In this document: in pieces, positions 17,711 through 27,352 of the stretch
Numbering within the stretch: the first letter of the stretch is position 1
Layout of the letters: the number at the start of each line of letters is the position of its first letter
Assembly (NCBI RefSeq): GCF_013608025.1
Contig: NZ_VDLV01000044.1
Location: 10,435-74,434, forward strand
Reading direction: 5' to 3'
Length of the DNA stretch: 64,000 nt
DNA from: Pseudomonas brassicacearum subsp. neoaurantiaca
GTDB taxonomy: Bacteria > Pseudomonadota > Gammaproteobacteria > Pseudomonadales > Pseudomonadaceae
Notes under the pieces: generated by a model
Seen by the model: the letters and a program-made list of their open reading frames with translations, nothing else
Databases searched by the model: none
Told to the model about the DNA's origin: nothing
Made by a program: the position numbers and the translations under genes

Positions 17711-17965
17711 TCAGCGATCCGGCAGGGTGATGTTGAGTTCCAGGATCGAGCAACTGCCCTGGCTTTCCAGCGCCACGTGCACGTCATCGCTACCGATGTT
17801 GACGTACTTGCGGATCACCTCGACCAGTTCCTTCTGCAGGGCAGGCAGGTAGTCGGGCGTGCTGCGTTGGCCGCGTTCGTGCGCCACGATGATCTGTAGA
17901 CGCTCTTTCGCGACCGAGGCGGTACTGGGCTTTTTGTTGGCACGAAAGAAGTCAAAAAGATTCAT
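17711..17965 (-). CDS. minE: Cell division topological specificity factor MinE
   Basis: An 84-residue protein that stimulates the MinD ATPase and drives Min oscillation. The N-terminal [12 protein letters not shown] is the membrane-targeting/anti-MinCD segment and the C-terminal half is the topology domain. Its ATG overlaps the minD stop by one base (TAATG), so translation is coupled. Full length. Confidence 0.97.
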   Translation of the reverse strand: MNLFDFFRANKKPSTASVAKERLQIIVAHERGQRSTPDYLPALQKELVEVIRKYVNIGSDDVHVALESQGSCSILELNITLPDR

Positions 17966-18777
17966 TACCTACCTCCAAACAGGCGCTCGAAGAAACCTTT
18001 CTTCGTGACGTCGAGGAATCGATGCTCGACGGTTTTGCCCAGCAGGCGATCGACAGCATCGCTGTATGCCTGGCCGGCGTCGCTCTGGTCGTCAAGAATG
18101 ACCGGCACACCGGAGTTCGAGGCCTTGAGTACGGCTTGGGATTCTGGAATCACGCCCAACAGGGTCACCGCGAGGATTTCCTTGACGTCTTCGACGCCGA
18201 GCATTTCACCGTCGCTGACGCGTTGCGGGTTGTAGCGGGTCAGCAGCAGGTGCTCCTTGATCGGCTCTTCGCCTTGCTCGGCACGGCGGGATTTGCTCGC
18301 CAAGAGGCCCAGCATGCGATCGGAGTCACGGACCGAGGAGACTTCCGGGTTGGTCACGACGATCGCTTCGTCAGCGAAGTACATGGCCAAGTGGGCACCT
18401 TTTTCGATACCGGCCGGGGAGTCGCAGACCACGAACTCGAAGTCTTCCTTGAGCTGCATCAGGACTTTTTCCACGCCTTCCTGGGTCAGCGCGTCTTTGT
18501 CGCGGGTCTGGCTGGCAGCCAATACGTAGAGGTTCTCAAGGCGCTTGTCCTTGATCAGGGCCTGCTGCAGGTTCGCTTCGCCATTGACCACGTTGACGAA
18601 GTCATAGACCACGCGGCGCTCGCACCCCATGATCAGGTCGAGGTTACGCAGGCCGACGTCGAAGTCGACGATGACTGTTTTGTGGCCGCGCAAGGCGAGG
18701 CCGGTACCGATAGCGGCGCTGGTGGTGGTCTTACCCACACCACCCTTGCCGGATGTAACCACGAGAATCTTGGCCAA
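17965..18777 (-). CDS. minD: Septum site-determining ATPase MinD
   Basis: A 270-residue ParA/MinD ATPase. The deviant Walker [10 protein letters not shown] is at residues 10-18 and the C-terminal amphipathic membrane helix ends FFERLFGGR. With ATP it binds the membrane, recruits MinC to block FtsZ ring formation near the poles, and is released by MinE. It is the middle gene of minCDE; about 200 bases separate it from minC, longer than usual, with no ORF or repeat that I can see. Confidence 0.97.
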   Translation of the reverse strand: MAKILVVTSGKGGVGKTTTSAAIGTGLALRGHKTVIVDFDVGLRNLDLIMGCERRVVYDFVNVVNGEANLQQALIKDKRLENLYVLAASQTRDKDALTQEGVEKVLMQLKEDFEFVVCDSPAGIEKGAHLAMYFADEAIVVTNPEVSSVRDSDRMLGLLASKSRRAEQGEEPIKEHLLLTRYNPQRVSDGEMLGVEDVKEILAVTLLGVIPESQAVLKASNSGVPVILDDQSDAGQAYSDAVDRLLGKTVEHRFLDVTKKGFFERLFGGR

Positions 18778-18978
18778 GGTGTTTCACCCCTAAGGAAAAA
18801 GGACTTTGTCAGCCCCTGAAAAACATCTCTGGAAAACTGCTGCAATTGGACAGGCTTGGCTGGAATCGGGTATTGGGCGGGGTCTACCTCCGGTAAACGC
18901 TGCCTGATCCTTTTTCCTACGTCATGGAAGCCGTATTCGCTATGTTTTAGAGATGCTTGGAAAATGCGGCAGTATCCG

Positions 18979-19713
18979 TTAAAGCCGAATGATGTTCAAC
19001 ACGTCGCCCGACAGGCTGACCTGGACGCCGGCCCCCCACAACGGGTCGCGCCGCAAATCCTCGGAAACCTTGTATTGCCCGGCGATGGAGACCAGTTCAG
19101 CGCTCAACTGCTGACAGAAGATCCTTGCCTTGGTGTCGCCCTTGACACCGGCCAGCGCACGGCCGCGCATCGGGCCGTATACATGGATGTTGCCATCGGC
19201 CAGAAGTTCCGCCCCCGGGCTGACCGAGGACACGACGACCAGATCGCCACCCTGGGCATAAATCTGCTGTCCGCCGCGCACCGGCGAGGTGATGACCCGG
19301 GTGGGCTTGATGGTGGGCTCGGGTGGTTTTTCCGGTTTTTTCGGTTCGGCCGGGTTCAGTTCCAGCACCCGTTCACGGGCGCCCGAAGGAGGCAGCACCG
19401 GGATATCCACGGCAATGGCGGCGGCGATGTCTTCGATACGGCTGGCGCGGATCGCCAGGGTGCGCAGGCCGTGCTGGCGGCAAACGCGCATCAGGCCTGG
19501 CAAGTCCACCGAGCCTTCGCCGGCCGGCAGCTTGTCCAACGCCAGCACCAGCGGGGCATTGCTGAAGAAATTCGGGGCCTGGGCGACTTTTGCCGCCAAC
19601 TGCCGGTCAAGACCTTCCAGGTCGTTACGGGCCAGTTCCAGCACCGTAATGGCGAGCATGCTGCCCTTCAGCTGGAACACGGGATCTTGGTCTAGCGGTT
19701 CGGTTTGGCTCAT
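18979..19713 (-). CDS. minC: Septum site-determining protein MinC
   Basis: A 244-residue FtsZ-ring inhibitor. The N-terminal FtsZ-interacting domain is followed by a Pro-rich linker ([17 protein letters not shown], about residues 120-136) and the C-terminal beta-helix dimerisation domain that binds MinD ([17 protein letters not shown] onward). ATG 19713 is chosen over the upstream in-frame Met at 19737. Divergent from the lipid A acyltransferase gene. Confidence 0.95.
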   Translation of the reverse strand: MSQTEPLDQDPVFQLKGSMLAITVLELARNDLEGLDRQLAAKVAQAPNFFSNAPLVLALDKLPAGEGSVDLPGLMRVCRQHGLRTLAIRASRIEDIAAAIAVDIPVLPPSGARERVLELNPAEPKKPEKPPEPTIKPTRVITSPVRGGQQIYAQGGDLVVVSSVSPGAELLADGNIHVYGPMRGRALAGVKGDTKARIFCQQLSAELVSIAGQYKVSEDLRRDPLWGAGVQVSLSGDVLNIIRL

Positions 19714-19831
19714 GGTCGGCGTACAACGACTTGTCACTAAAAGTGCCGAGACTTATAACGAGATCGTCCGCCAGCCGCAACCCGGGTCGAACAATGTAGA
19801 ATGCGCGGCCCATGTCTTAATGGAAGCTGTA

Positions 19832-20764
19832 ATGGATCGCCCGCGTTTTCGAGCTGCATTTTTTCATCCGCGTTTCTGGCTGCTGTGGTGCGGCCTGGGG
19901 TTGTTATGGCTGATCGTTCAGTTGCCCTATCCATTGCTGCTGCGGATCGGCCGTGCGCTGGGCGCACTGATGTACCGGGTGGCCGGCGACCGGCGGCGCA
20001 TCGCCAATCGGAATCTGGAGCTGTGTTTCCCCGAAAAGTCCGCCGCCGAGCGCAAGCGTCTGCTCAAGGAAAACTTCGCCTCCACCGGTATCGCCTTCTT
20101 CGAAATGGCCATGAGCTGGTGGTGGTCGCGTTCGCGCCTGGCGAAGCTGGCCCATATCGAAGGACTGGAGCACCTCAAGCAGGCCCAGCGCGATGGCAAG
20201 GGCGTGATCCTCATGGCGCTGCATTTCACCACGCTGGAAATCGGCGCGGCGCTGCTCGGCCAGCAGCACACCATCGACGGCATGTACCGCGAGCACGATA
20301 ACCCACTGTTCGACTATATCCAGCGCCGGGGCCGCGAGCGGCACAATCTCGATTCCCTGGCGGTGGAGCGTGAAGACGTGCGCGGCATGCTCAAGTTGCT
20401 GCGCGCCGGCCGGGCGATCTGGTATGCGCCGGACCAGGACTACGGTGCCAAGCAAAGCGTGTTCGTGCCATTGTTTGGCATCCAGGCCGCAACGGTGACC
20501 GCGACCAGCAAGTTCGCCCGCCTGGGCAAGGCGCTGGTCGTGCCGTTCGTCCAGGAACGGCTGGCCGATGGCCGCGGCTATCGCCTGGTGATCCAGGCGC
20601 CGCTGGAGGATTTCCCCGGCGAGACTGATGAAGGCGATTGCATTCGGATCAATCAATGGGTCGAGCGCTCGGTGAGTGTCTGTCCCGAGCAATACCTCTG
20701 GGCCCATCGGCGTTTCAAGAGCCGTCCGCCGGGTGAGCCGAAGCTGTACGAAAAACGCGGTTGA
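19832..20764 (+). CDS. lpxL: Lipid A biosynthesis lauroyl acyltransferase (LpxL/HtrB family)
   Basis: A 310-residue inner-membrane enzyme that adds a secondary acyl chain to lipid A. It has one N-terminal membrane segment (LLWCGLGLLWLIVQL) and the acyltransferase motif H-x4-E in LHFTTLEIG (about residue 130), then a GMYREHDNPLFD block. GGAAG upstream fixes ATG 19832; ATG 19820 in the same frame is possible. Pseudomonas carries more than one such enzyme, so the position acylated is not certain. Confidence 0.9.
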   Translation: MDRPRFRAAFFHPRFWLLWCGLGLLWLIVQLPYPLLLRIGRALGALMYRVAGDRRRIANRNLELCFPEKSAAERKRLLKENFASTGIAFFEMAMSWWWSRSRLAKLAHIEGLEHLKQAQRDGKGVILMALHFTTLEIGAALLGQQHTIDGMYREHDNPLFDYIQRRGRERHNLDSLAVEREDVRGMLKLLRAGRAIWYAPDQDYGAKQSVFVPLFGIQAATVTATSKFARLGKALVVPFVQERLADGRGYRLVIQAPLEDFPGETDEGDCIRINQWVERSVSVCPEQYLWAHRRFKSRPPGEPKLYEKRG

Positions 20765-20800
20765 GTATGTAGCCCAATTGACTGAGCACGGAGCATTGCG

Positions 20801-21961
20801 ATGACCCCAGCTGAACCGGTGACAGGATTGATTCTTTCCGGCGGCGGGGCTCGGGCGGCATATCAGGTGGGCGTATTGGCGGCCATCGCCGAGTTATTGC
20901 CGGACGGGGCGCGAAACCCGTTTCCGGTGATCGTCGGCACTTCGGCTGGCGCCATCAATGCGGTCAGCCTGGCAAGCGGGGCGACCGACTTCAAGACCGC
21001 CATCGAGCGGCTGACGGCGTTCTGGCAGGCGGTGCGCAGCCATCAGGTGATGCGCAGCGACTGGCGCGGCGTGCTGGCCCAGGCGACGCGTTTCTTCGGT
21101 CACAGCCTGTTGGGACTGGGGGCGAAGTTGCCGGTGGCGCTGATCGACAGCTCGCCATTGCGCGAGTTGCTCCAGGCGCAATTCCACGCGTCGGGGATCG
21201 AGCAGGCCATCGTGGAGCACCAATTGCGGGCGGTGGCAGTGACCGCGTTCGGCTACGAGTCCGGACAGGCGGTGACGTTCTATCAAGGTCGCGGCACCAT
21301 TGATGCCTGGTTGCGGCATCGGCGCATCGGTGTACCCGCGCAATTGTCGGTGGAGCACTTGCTGGCCAGCTCGGCGATCCCCTTGCTGTTCGCGCCGGTC
21401 AAGATCGGCCCTCAATATTTCGGTGACGGCGCGGTGCGCCAATCGGCGCCGATCAGCCCGGCCTTGCACCTGGGAGCCAATCGGGTGCTGGTCATCGGTG
21501 TCAGTGGCAACCCTCGCGGTGCGGGCGGGCAAACGCCCCAAGAGCGTACTTACACCGGCCTGCAACCGACGCTCGCGCAGATCGGCGGCCACATGCTCAA
21601 CAGCACGTTCATCGACAGCCTGGAAAGCGACATCGAGTTGCTCGAACGTCTCAACCAGTTCAGTCACCTGCTGCCCGACGACGTACCGGCCCATGCGCTC
21701 GGGGCGGCTGCGGTGGAAGTGTTGGTGATTTCACCGAGCCAGCCGATCGATGAAATCGCCGCCCGTCATCGCCAGGAGCTGCCCCGTGCGCTGCGGGTTT
21801 TTCTGCGTGGGCCGGGCGCGACCAAGACCAGCGGTGCCGGCGTGTTGAGCTATCTGCTGTTCGAGGCGGGGTACTGCGGCGAATTGATCGAGCTTGGGCG
21901 TCAGGATGCGCTGGCGCAGCGTGAGGCGTTGAGTCGGTTCTTGGGACTTTCCGGTAGCTGA
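20801..21961 (+). CDS. Patatin-like phospholipase
   Basis: A 386-residue patatin-family lipid acyl hydrolase. The oxyanion motif SGGGARAAYQVG is at about residues 11-22, the nucleophile Ser is in GTSAGAINA (about 46-54), and the catalytic Asp is in FGDGAV (about 208). No signal peptide, so probably cytoplasmic or secreted by another route. GGAG lies nine bases before the ATG. It starts 36 bases after lpxL and may be cotranscribed. Confidence 0.9.
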   Translation: MTPAEPVTGLILSGGGARAAYQVGVLAAIAELLPDGARNPFPVIVGTSAGAINAVSLASGATDFKTAIERLTAFWQAVRSHQVMRSDWRGVLAQATRFFGHSLLGLGAKLPVALIDSSPLRELLQAQFHASGIEQAIVEHQLRAVAVTAFGYESGQAVTFYQGRGTIDAWLRHRRIGVPAQLSVEHLLASSAIPLLFAPVKIGPQYFGDGAVRQSAPISPALHLGANRVLVIGVSGNPRGAGGQTPQERTYTGLQPTLAQIGGHMLNSTFIDSLESDIELLERLNQFSHLLPDDVPAHALGAAAVEVLVISPSQPIDEIAARHRQELPRALRVFLRGPGATKTSGAGVLSYLLFEAGYCGELIELGRQDALAQREALSRFLGLSGS

Positions 21962-22061
21962 AAGGAATTTGCCGTTGATCGGCCCTGTCATCTTTGACAG
22001 TTGTCCGTAACGTCAATCTGGCCGTTTACTACGTGGACGAATTCGATGGAGAGCCTGGCTC

Positions 22062-24794
22062 ATGTCGGGATTGGCCGCGAACATCCACGCTAATACGCCA
22101 ACATTGACCGTTGTTGATTCCCGCGGACTCGATGTACGTACGGTCGCTTACTGCCGGGCCATCGAGGCCACTGAAGCCGAAAAACGGATCAACCGCAGCG
22201 CTCGCGACTCGGTCGGGCGTCCGGTCAAGCAATGGGACCCCAGGCTTTGGGCGCTCAATAAGAAAGACGCGGCATCGCCTGCCAACCTGATCAGTCGATA
22301 TTCACTGTCAGGCAAGGTGCTGGGGTCGATCAGCGTTGATGCCGGTGAGCGCATCAGTCTGTTCGGCGACAGCGATCAACCGGTGCAAACCTGGTGCAGC
22401 CGGGACACCGGGCGCCGGATCGAATACGACAACTTGCTACGCCCTCTGGCCGTTTTCGAACAAGGCAAAGACGAAGCTGTTCGCTGCACCGAGCGCTATG
22501 AGTATGCGGATGCTGGAGCTGATTTCGCCGTTCACAACCAATGCGGCCAGATGATCCGGCATGATGACCCGGCGGGTACCCAGGCCGTGTATGAATACGC
22601 CTTGACCGGTGGAGTAATTGAGCAAACCCAGCGGTTTTTACGAGCGCTGGAATTACCGGATTGGCCACAAACGTTGCCGGAGCGCGATGCTCTGCTGGAG
22701 CCTGTAGCGCAAGCCGCCACCAGCGTGACATGTTTCAACCCGTTGGGCGATGTGCTGGAGCAGGTCGATGCCAAGGACAATCGGCAGCTGTTCGATTACA
22801 CCGTCGATGGCCAGTTGCTTGCGAATCATCTGCAACTGAGTGGCCAAGCTACGCCCCTCACACTGGTCAGTGACATAGCCTACAGCGCCGGCGGCCAAGT
22901 CGAGCGGGAAACCGCCGGGAACGGTGTGGTCAGCACGCTGAGATACAGTGCCGAAGACGGCCGGCTCATACAATTCCATGCTGCACGTGACGACAGCGTG
23001 CCCCTGCAGGATCTTCGCTACGACTATGACCCGGTGGGTAACATACTGAGCGTCGAAGACGCTGCCCTGCCAATCCGCTATTTTGCCAACCAGCGGGTTG
23101 AGCCGATCAGCCGCTATGACTATGACAGCCTCTATCAATTGACCCGCGCAACTGGCTGGGAAACGGGGCGCGTCAGCAGAGGGCCGGAATTCAACCGTTT
23201 CGACAATCCGAGCGCAGTAGCGAACTTTCAACAAACTTACCACTACGACGCGGGCGGCAACTTGCTGGAGCTGGTCCATGTCGGCCCGCAAAACCACAGC
23301 CGCAAAGTGAGTGCGGCGCGTTACAGCAACCGCTGCCTGCCCTACCAAGATGACCGGCCTCCGACTGACGACCAAATTGCCGCCGCGTTTGACGGCAACG
23401 GTAACCTGCTGATGTTGCAACCGGGCCAGATAATGGGCTGGGATCTGCGCAACCAGTTGCGCGAGGTGCGACCGGTTAAACGAGAAAGCGGTGATGATTG
23501 TGAATGGTACTTCTACGGCGGCGACGGAATGCGCCGCCGTAAGGTCCGTGTCACCCATACCAGTGCCCGCTCGCTGATTTCGGAGGTTCGTTATCTGCCG
23601 GGCCTGGAAATCCGCACACATGAAGGCACGGGCGAAGTGTTGCATGTGATCTGCGTGCAGGCCGGACGCAGCGTTATGCAGGTCCTGCACTGGGAAACGC
23701 CACCGCCTGCCGGTATTGCCAATGATCAGTTCCGCTACAACCTGACCGATCATCTGGGTTCCAGTAGCCTGGAGCTGGATAGCGAGGCGGGGGTGATCAG
23801 CCAGGAAACCTATCACCCCTATGGCGGCACGGCCTGGTTTGCTGGGCGAAGTGAGGTCGAAGCGAGTTATAAAACGGTGCGCTATTCAGGAAAAGAGCGG
23901 GATGCGACAGGGCTCTATTATTATGGGTTCCGGTATTACGTGAGTTGGTTGCAACGATGGATCAGTCCGGATCCGGCGGGAAATGTGGATGGTCTGAATT
24001 ACTTCCTCTACGTGCTCAACAGTCCGGTGGTGTTTAGCGATGCCGATGGGCTTGTGAAATTTAAACCTATGCTGACGCTGTCGTTTGATTCTGATCGTAT
24101 TGATACTCGCCAACGAGGCATTAGTTTTAGCAAGAGCAAGCTTGATGAGCACGGTCAAGGTGCAAAGTATTTTCATGGGTCTGATTCTTCAAGCTTACTT
24201 GCGTTTACCCTGGGGGAGTCGTCATTGACGGGGCACTTGTTGCCTATGGGGAAATTGCTGGAGGAGAAGCTTTTTCCTTTCGGTGGTGAGGCGGGAAATG
24301 CTTTGCGCAAAGGAGCAGTCAATAAAGAATATGTCTCTACCGTCAATTTCGATAACTTTGGCGGGGCTTATGATTACAGTAACCTTAATAACGGAAAGCA
24401 ATGGAATCCCGAGGTGGGTAAGGTTGATCTCGAATCGCATTTAGGCGACCTGTCACAGAAGGAGATGGACCCGGACTTTCATGAGGCTAAACGAGAATTG
24501 TTGCAAGGTCGTCTTGAACGTTGGGCGGCGCTGGACTCAGACTCCAGGCAATTGGTGGAGAATAGTTTTGCTGTTGTTTATGGCGTTTTACCCGACAGCA
24601 GTGACGCTGGGAGGATCATCAGGGTCTCGTCAGATGTGCAGGGTGAAACTGGCGTGCGGTTCGGTATAGCTTCTGAAGAAATTCGTGTTGTTTTTACAGA
24701 GGAACCGCACATGGATTTAGTCACTAAGATCTTACGCAGCCATCCGCCCGCTAAAGACGTATTGGTAAAAGCATTTAGCCAAGTAAGGCGATGA
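22062..24794 (+). CDS. TccC-like Rhs toxin component (ABC/Tc toxin C subunit) with variable toxin tip
   Basis: A 910-residue protein. The N-terminus (TPTLTVVDSRGLDVRTVAYCR) and the Rhs core up to about residue 660 match the TccC/TcC subunit of insecticidal Tc toxins, in which an Rhs cocoon encloses a cleaved C-terminal toxin. The core ends with YSGKERDATGLYYYGFRYY, WISPDPAG and FSDADG, the region of aspartyl self-cleavage in TcC proteins. The tip (about 663-910) switches to AT-rich codons. It has FHGS (His705) and, about 50 residues on, KEYVSTVNFDNFGGAYDYSN, an arrangement like the H-G-T and Y-S-T...A-x-Y of diphtheria-toxin/PARP-type ADP-ribosyltransferases. No TcA or TcB gene is in the window and no immunity gene follows. 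The tip activity is inference. Confidence 0.88.
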   Translation: MSGLAANIHANTPTLTVVDSRGLDVRTVAYCRAIEATEAEKRINRSARDSVGRPVKQWDPRLWALNKKDAASPANLISRYSLSGKVLGSISVDAGERISLFGDSDQPVQTWCSRDTGRRIEYDNLLRPLAVFEQGKDEAVRCTERYEYADAGADFAVHNQCGQMIRHDDPAGTQAVYEYALTGGVIEQTQRFLRALELPDWPQTLPERDALLEPVAQAATSVTCFNPLGDVLEQVDAKDNRQLFDYTVDGQLLANHLQLSGQATPLTLVSDIAYSAGGQVERETAGNGVVSTLRYSAEDGRLIQFHAARDDSVPLQDLRYDYDPVGNILSVEDAALPIRYFANQRVEPISRYDYDSLYQLTRATGWETGRVSRGPEFNRFDNPSAVANFQQTYHYDAGGNLLELVHVGPQNHSRKVSAARYSNRCLPYQDDRPPTDDQIAAAFDGNGNLLMLQPGQIMGWDLRNQLREVRPVKRESGDDCEWYFYGGDGMRRRKVRVTHTSARSLISEVRYLPGLEIRTHEGTGEVLHVICVQAGRSVMQVLHWETPPPAGIANDQFRYNLTDHLGSSSLELDSEAGVISQETYHPYGGTAWFAGRSEVEASYKTVRYSGKERDATGLYYYGFRYYVSWLQRWISPDPAGNVDGLNYFLYVLNSPVVFSDADGLVKFKPMLTLSFDSDRIDTRQRGISFSKSKLDEHGQGAKYFHGSDSSSLLAFTLGESSLTGHLLPMGKLLEEKLFPFGGEAGNALRKGAVNKEYVSTVNFDNFGGAYDYSNLNNGKQWNPEVGKVDLESHLGDLSQKEMDPDFHEAKRELLQGRLERWAALDSDSRQLVENSFAVVYGVLPDSSDAGRIIRVSSDVQGETGVRFGIASEEIRVVFTEEPHMDLVTKILRSHPPAKDVLVKAFSQVRR

Positions 24795-24809
24795 AGCAGC
24801 TTGGTGGAT

Positions 24810-24833
24810 GGCCTAGCATTTAAATGCTAGGCC
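24810..24833. terminator. 24-base perfect palindrome between convergent genes, probable terminator
   Basis: GGCCTAGCATTT and its exact complement adjoin with no loop, 15 bases after the tccC-like stop and 14 before the porin stop. It lacks a T-run on either strand, so its termination role is only likely. Confidence 0.5.
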
Positions 24834-24847
24834 AATTCGGGTGGGGA

Positions 24848-25633
24848 TTAAAAATGTAACTTCATAAGGAAACTGGTTACGTTCTGATCGGTTTTGAAAG
24901 AGGAGCTATCCTTGATACCGTACTTGTTTTTCCAATAGTCATATTCCACACCGACATACAACTGCTTGGCGCCCAGTTTCAAGGCCTTGCCCAGGTCATA
25001 TTTGATCTGCGGGACGATGTGCAGGTTGGCGTGGTAGGTGCCCTTGGAGTTGGTGTCGTTGTCCACCACCCAGTCGATGAAACCGTCGATCAGGATGTCG
25101 GATGAGCCCACCGGCACGGTGTAGGCCCAGACCGGCGTGATCTGCCAGACGTTGTCGCCGGCACGTGCGCCTTCTGTCTGGCGGTTATAGAAATTCAACT
25201 GGAAGTAATCGAAACCGGGAATCGCCAGGTCGAAGCCCGGGCCGATCAGGTACGACTCGTTGTCGCCTTCGCCGAACTCGTAGGTCATTGCCAGCAGCAC
25301 GTCCTTGACCGGGCCCATTTCCAGCTTCTGATCGAAGATCTTGCCGAACGACAGGCGTGGGCTGAACTCACCGTAGTACGTGTTCGGGCCGGACTGGCTG
25401 TCGTCCTGGCCGTTATAGAAGATGCGGTCGAGGAAGAAAAAATTGTCGCCGTATTTCCAGGCATCGGCGTGCTCGAACGTCACGGTTTGCTGGATGCGCG
25501 GGTTGATCTGGAAATCCTTGCCATAAAGGTAGCTCAGGCTGTTGTTCTGCCATTGGAGCAGGTCGCCTGCCACGGCCTGTCCCCCCGCCAGCAACGATCC
25601 TGCGACTATCAAGCTGGTGCATGTACGTTTCAT
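24848..25633 (-). CDS. OmpK/Tsx-like nucleoside-specific outer membrane channel
   Basis: A 261-residue outer membrane beta-barrel with a signal peptide (MKRTCTSLIVAGSLLAGGQAVAG) and C-terminal Phe. The sequence LLQWQNNSLSYLYG onward is typical of the OmpK/Tsx family, which admits nucleosides. Its place next to the urate genes suggests uptake of nucleosides or purines across the outer membrane. ATG 25633 lies at the signal peptide; the frame extends 15 bases further. The gap from 25634 to 26005 holds its promoter and no ORF that I can support. Confidence 0.85.
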   Translation of the reverse strand: MKRTCTSLIVAGSLLAGGQAVAGDLLQWQNNSLSYLYGKDFQINPRIQQTVTFEHADAWKYGDNFFFLDRIFYNGQDDSQSGPNTYYGEFSPRLSFGKIFDQKLEMGPVKDVLLAMTYEFGEGDNESYLIGPGFDLAIPGFDYFQLNFYNRQTEGARAGDNVWQITPVWAYTVPVGSSDILIDGFIDWVVDNDTNSKGTYHANLHIVPQIKYDLGKALKLGAKQLYVGVEYDYWKNKYGIKDSSSFKTDQNVTSFLMKLHF

Positions 25634-26005
25634 TCGGTTTGCTCCCAAAGGTAAGTGATACCGCGTTCTTTTCGTGGGCGCTCTGGTGTGGCGCCTTTTT
25701 CCACGGACAAAACATCCGTTCGGTCAGCTTTTTGTTTGTGGCAGTGGCTGAAAGTCGGTGGGTCGCTCAGGATCTTATGGTTATTTTCGAAGTGTCCGGG
25801 TTCGAGCGGCCGCGCAGGATACGGACTAGCAGGGTGCGGCTCAAGTGCGCTGCTACGGCGCATTCAGAGGCGTGGCGATGGGACGCGTGCATGGAGCTTT
25901 CCTCTTGTTCTTATTGTTGAGGCGCAGGCGGCCGCTGACGGGCGACCGGTGGTGTGCCGGTCTGCCTGTCTGCGGTATTGCATGTAGGGCGAAATGTACT
26001 CAGGA

Positions 26006-27301
26006 CTAGTTGGTGCGCGCGCCTTGGGCGATCCAGGCGCCGATCAGGTCGCGTTCCTGCTGGGTCATCTGCGTAATGTTGCCCAACGGCATGATCTGGT
26101 TGGTCACGGCCTGGGCCTGGATGCGCGCGGCCTGTTGCTGGATCTGCTGCGGTGTATCGAACATCACCCCGCCCGGCGCCGCACTGAACAGCGGGCTGGT
26201 GGGCTTGGCCGAGTGGCAGACCGAGCAGCGTTCCTGGATCACGCTGTGGACTTTTTCGAATGACGGACCTTGGGCATTGGAAGCCTGGGCTGGCGCGGGT
26301 GCCTGCGCCGGTGCCGCCGGTTTGGCGCCGCCGCCCACGGCAGTCTCGGGCAGTGGCTGATATTCGATCGCACCCTGGACCTTGGCGACTTCCGGCGCGG
26401 TGGGCATCGGCTTGGGACCGGTGACATACGCCAGGCAGATCATCGCCAAGGCGCCGACCGGCAGCGTCCAGGCAAACCGATTGCTGTCATGCCGGGTGTT
26501 GAAGTAGTGACGCACCAACACCGCCGCCACAGCGATCCCGGCCAGGATCAGCCAGTTGTATTGGCTGCCGTAGGTGCTCGGGAAATGATTGCTGATCATG
26601 ATGAACAGCACCGGCAGGGTGAAGTAGTTGTTGTGGCGCGAACGCAACAGGCCCTTGGCTGGCAGCGTCGGGTCGGGGGTACGGTTTTCGGCGATGGCCG
26701 CTACCAATGCGCGCTGGGCCGGCATGATGATGCGGAACACGTTGCCGACCATGATCGTGCCGATGACGGCGCCGACGTGCAGGTAGGCACCGCGACCGCT
26801 GAACACCTTGCTGAATCCGTACGCGGCGGCGATCAACAGCACGAACAGGATCAGGCCGAGCAGGGCAGGGCGTTTACCCAGGGCTGAATCGCAGAGGAAG
26901 GAATAGACGAACCAGCCGACGAACAACGAGCCGATGCCCAGGGCGACGCCTTCCGGGCCACTCAGGCTGCTGCCCGGGGCCAGCAGGTAGACGGTCGGGT
27001 TCCAATAGAACACCACGCACAACAGCGCGATGCCCGACATCCAGGTGAAGTAGGCTTCCCACTTGAACCAGTGCAGGTTGTCCGGCATGGACGGTGGCGC
27101 GAGTTTGTACTTTTCCAGGTGGTAGATACCGCCACCGTGGATGGCCCACAAGTCGCCGGCCAGGCCGCTTCGGGGGTTGACGCGATTGAGGTTGTTTTCC
27201 AGCCAGACGAAGTAGAACGACGCGCCGATCCAGGCCACGCCAGTGATCATGTGAACCCAGCGGATGCTCAGGTTCAGCCATTCCAGCAAATGTGCTTCCA
27301 C
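26006..27301 (-). CDS. puuD: Urate hydroxylase PuuD (membrane urate oxidase with cytochrome c domain)
   Basis: A 431-residue inner-membrane enzyme that oxidises urate to 5-hydroxyisourate and passes electrons to the respiratory chain instead of making hydrogen peroxide. It has about eight hydrophobic helices (1-300), a Pro/Ala linker (PAAPAQAPAPAQA) and a C-terminal cytochrome c domain with the heme motif CSVCH near residue 360. UraH and UraD take the next steps. It lies at the 3' end of the puuE-uraD-alc-allA-puuD series. Confidence 0.93.
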   Translation of the reverse strand: MEAHLLEWLNLSIRWVHMITGVAWIGASFYFVWLENNLNRVNPRSGLAGDLWAIHGGGIYHLEKYKLAPPSMPDNLHWFKWEAYFTWMSGIALLCVVFYWNPTVYLLAPGSSLSGPEGVALGIGSLFVGWFVYSFLCDSALGKRPALLGLILFVLLIAAAYGFSKVFSGRGAYLHVGAVIGTIMVGNVFRIIMPAQRALVAAIAENRTPDPTLPAKGLLRSRHNNYFTLPVLFIMISNHFPSTYGSQYNWLILAGIAVAAVLVRHYFNTRHDSNRFAWTLPVGALAMICLAYVTGPKPMPTAPEVAKVQGAIEYQPLPETAVGGGAKPAAPAQAPAPAQASNAQGPSFEKVHSVIQERCSVCHSAKPTSPLFSAAPGGVMFDTPQQIQQQAARIQAQAVTNQIMPLGNITQMTQQERDLIGAWIAQGARTN

Positions 27302-27352
27302 AGTCTTTACCTCTCGCCCGTCGCCCTTGTATTCGGGGGATCGGACCTTCTC

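Noticed and set aside
16894-17787. A longer RluA with an 86-residue N-terminal extension
   Set aside because: The extension reads through a REPIN and the family starts at MPLSNIRIIHQD.
18778-18978. A possible small gene or RNA between minC and minD
   Set aside because: No ORF with a ribosome site, no terminator and no convincing stem; it is probably only a long spacer.
22653-23816. A 387-codon open frame opposite the TccC-like core
   Set aside because: Antisense shadow; the plus-strand frame has unmistakable Rhs motifs.
25655-25987. A 110-codon ORF upstream of the porin gene
   Set aside because: It lies over the porin promoter, has no family match, and its codon use looks random.
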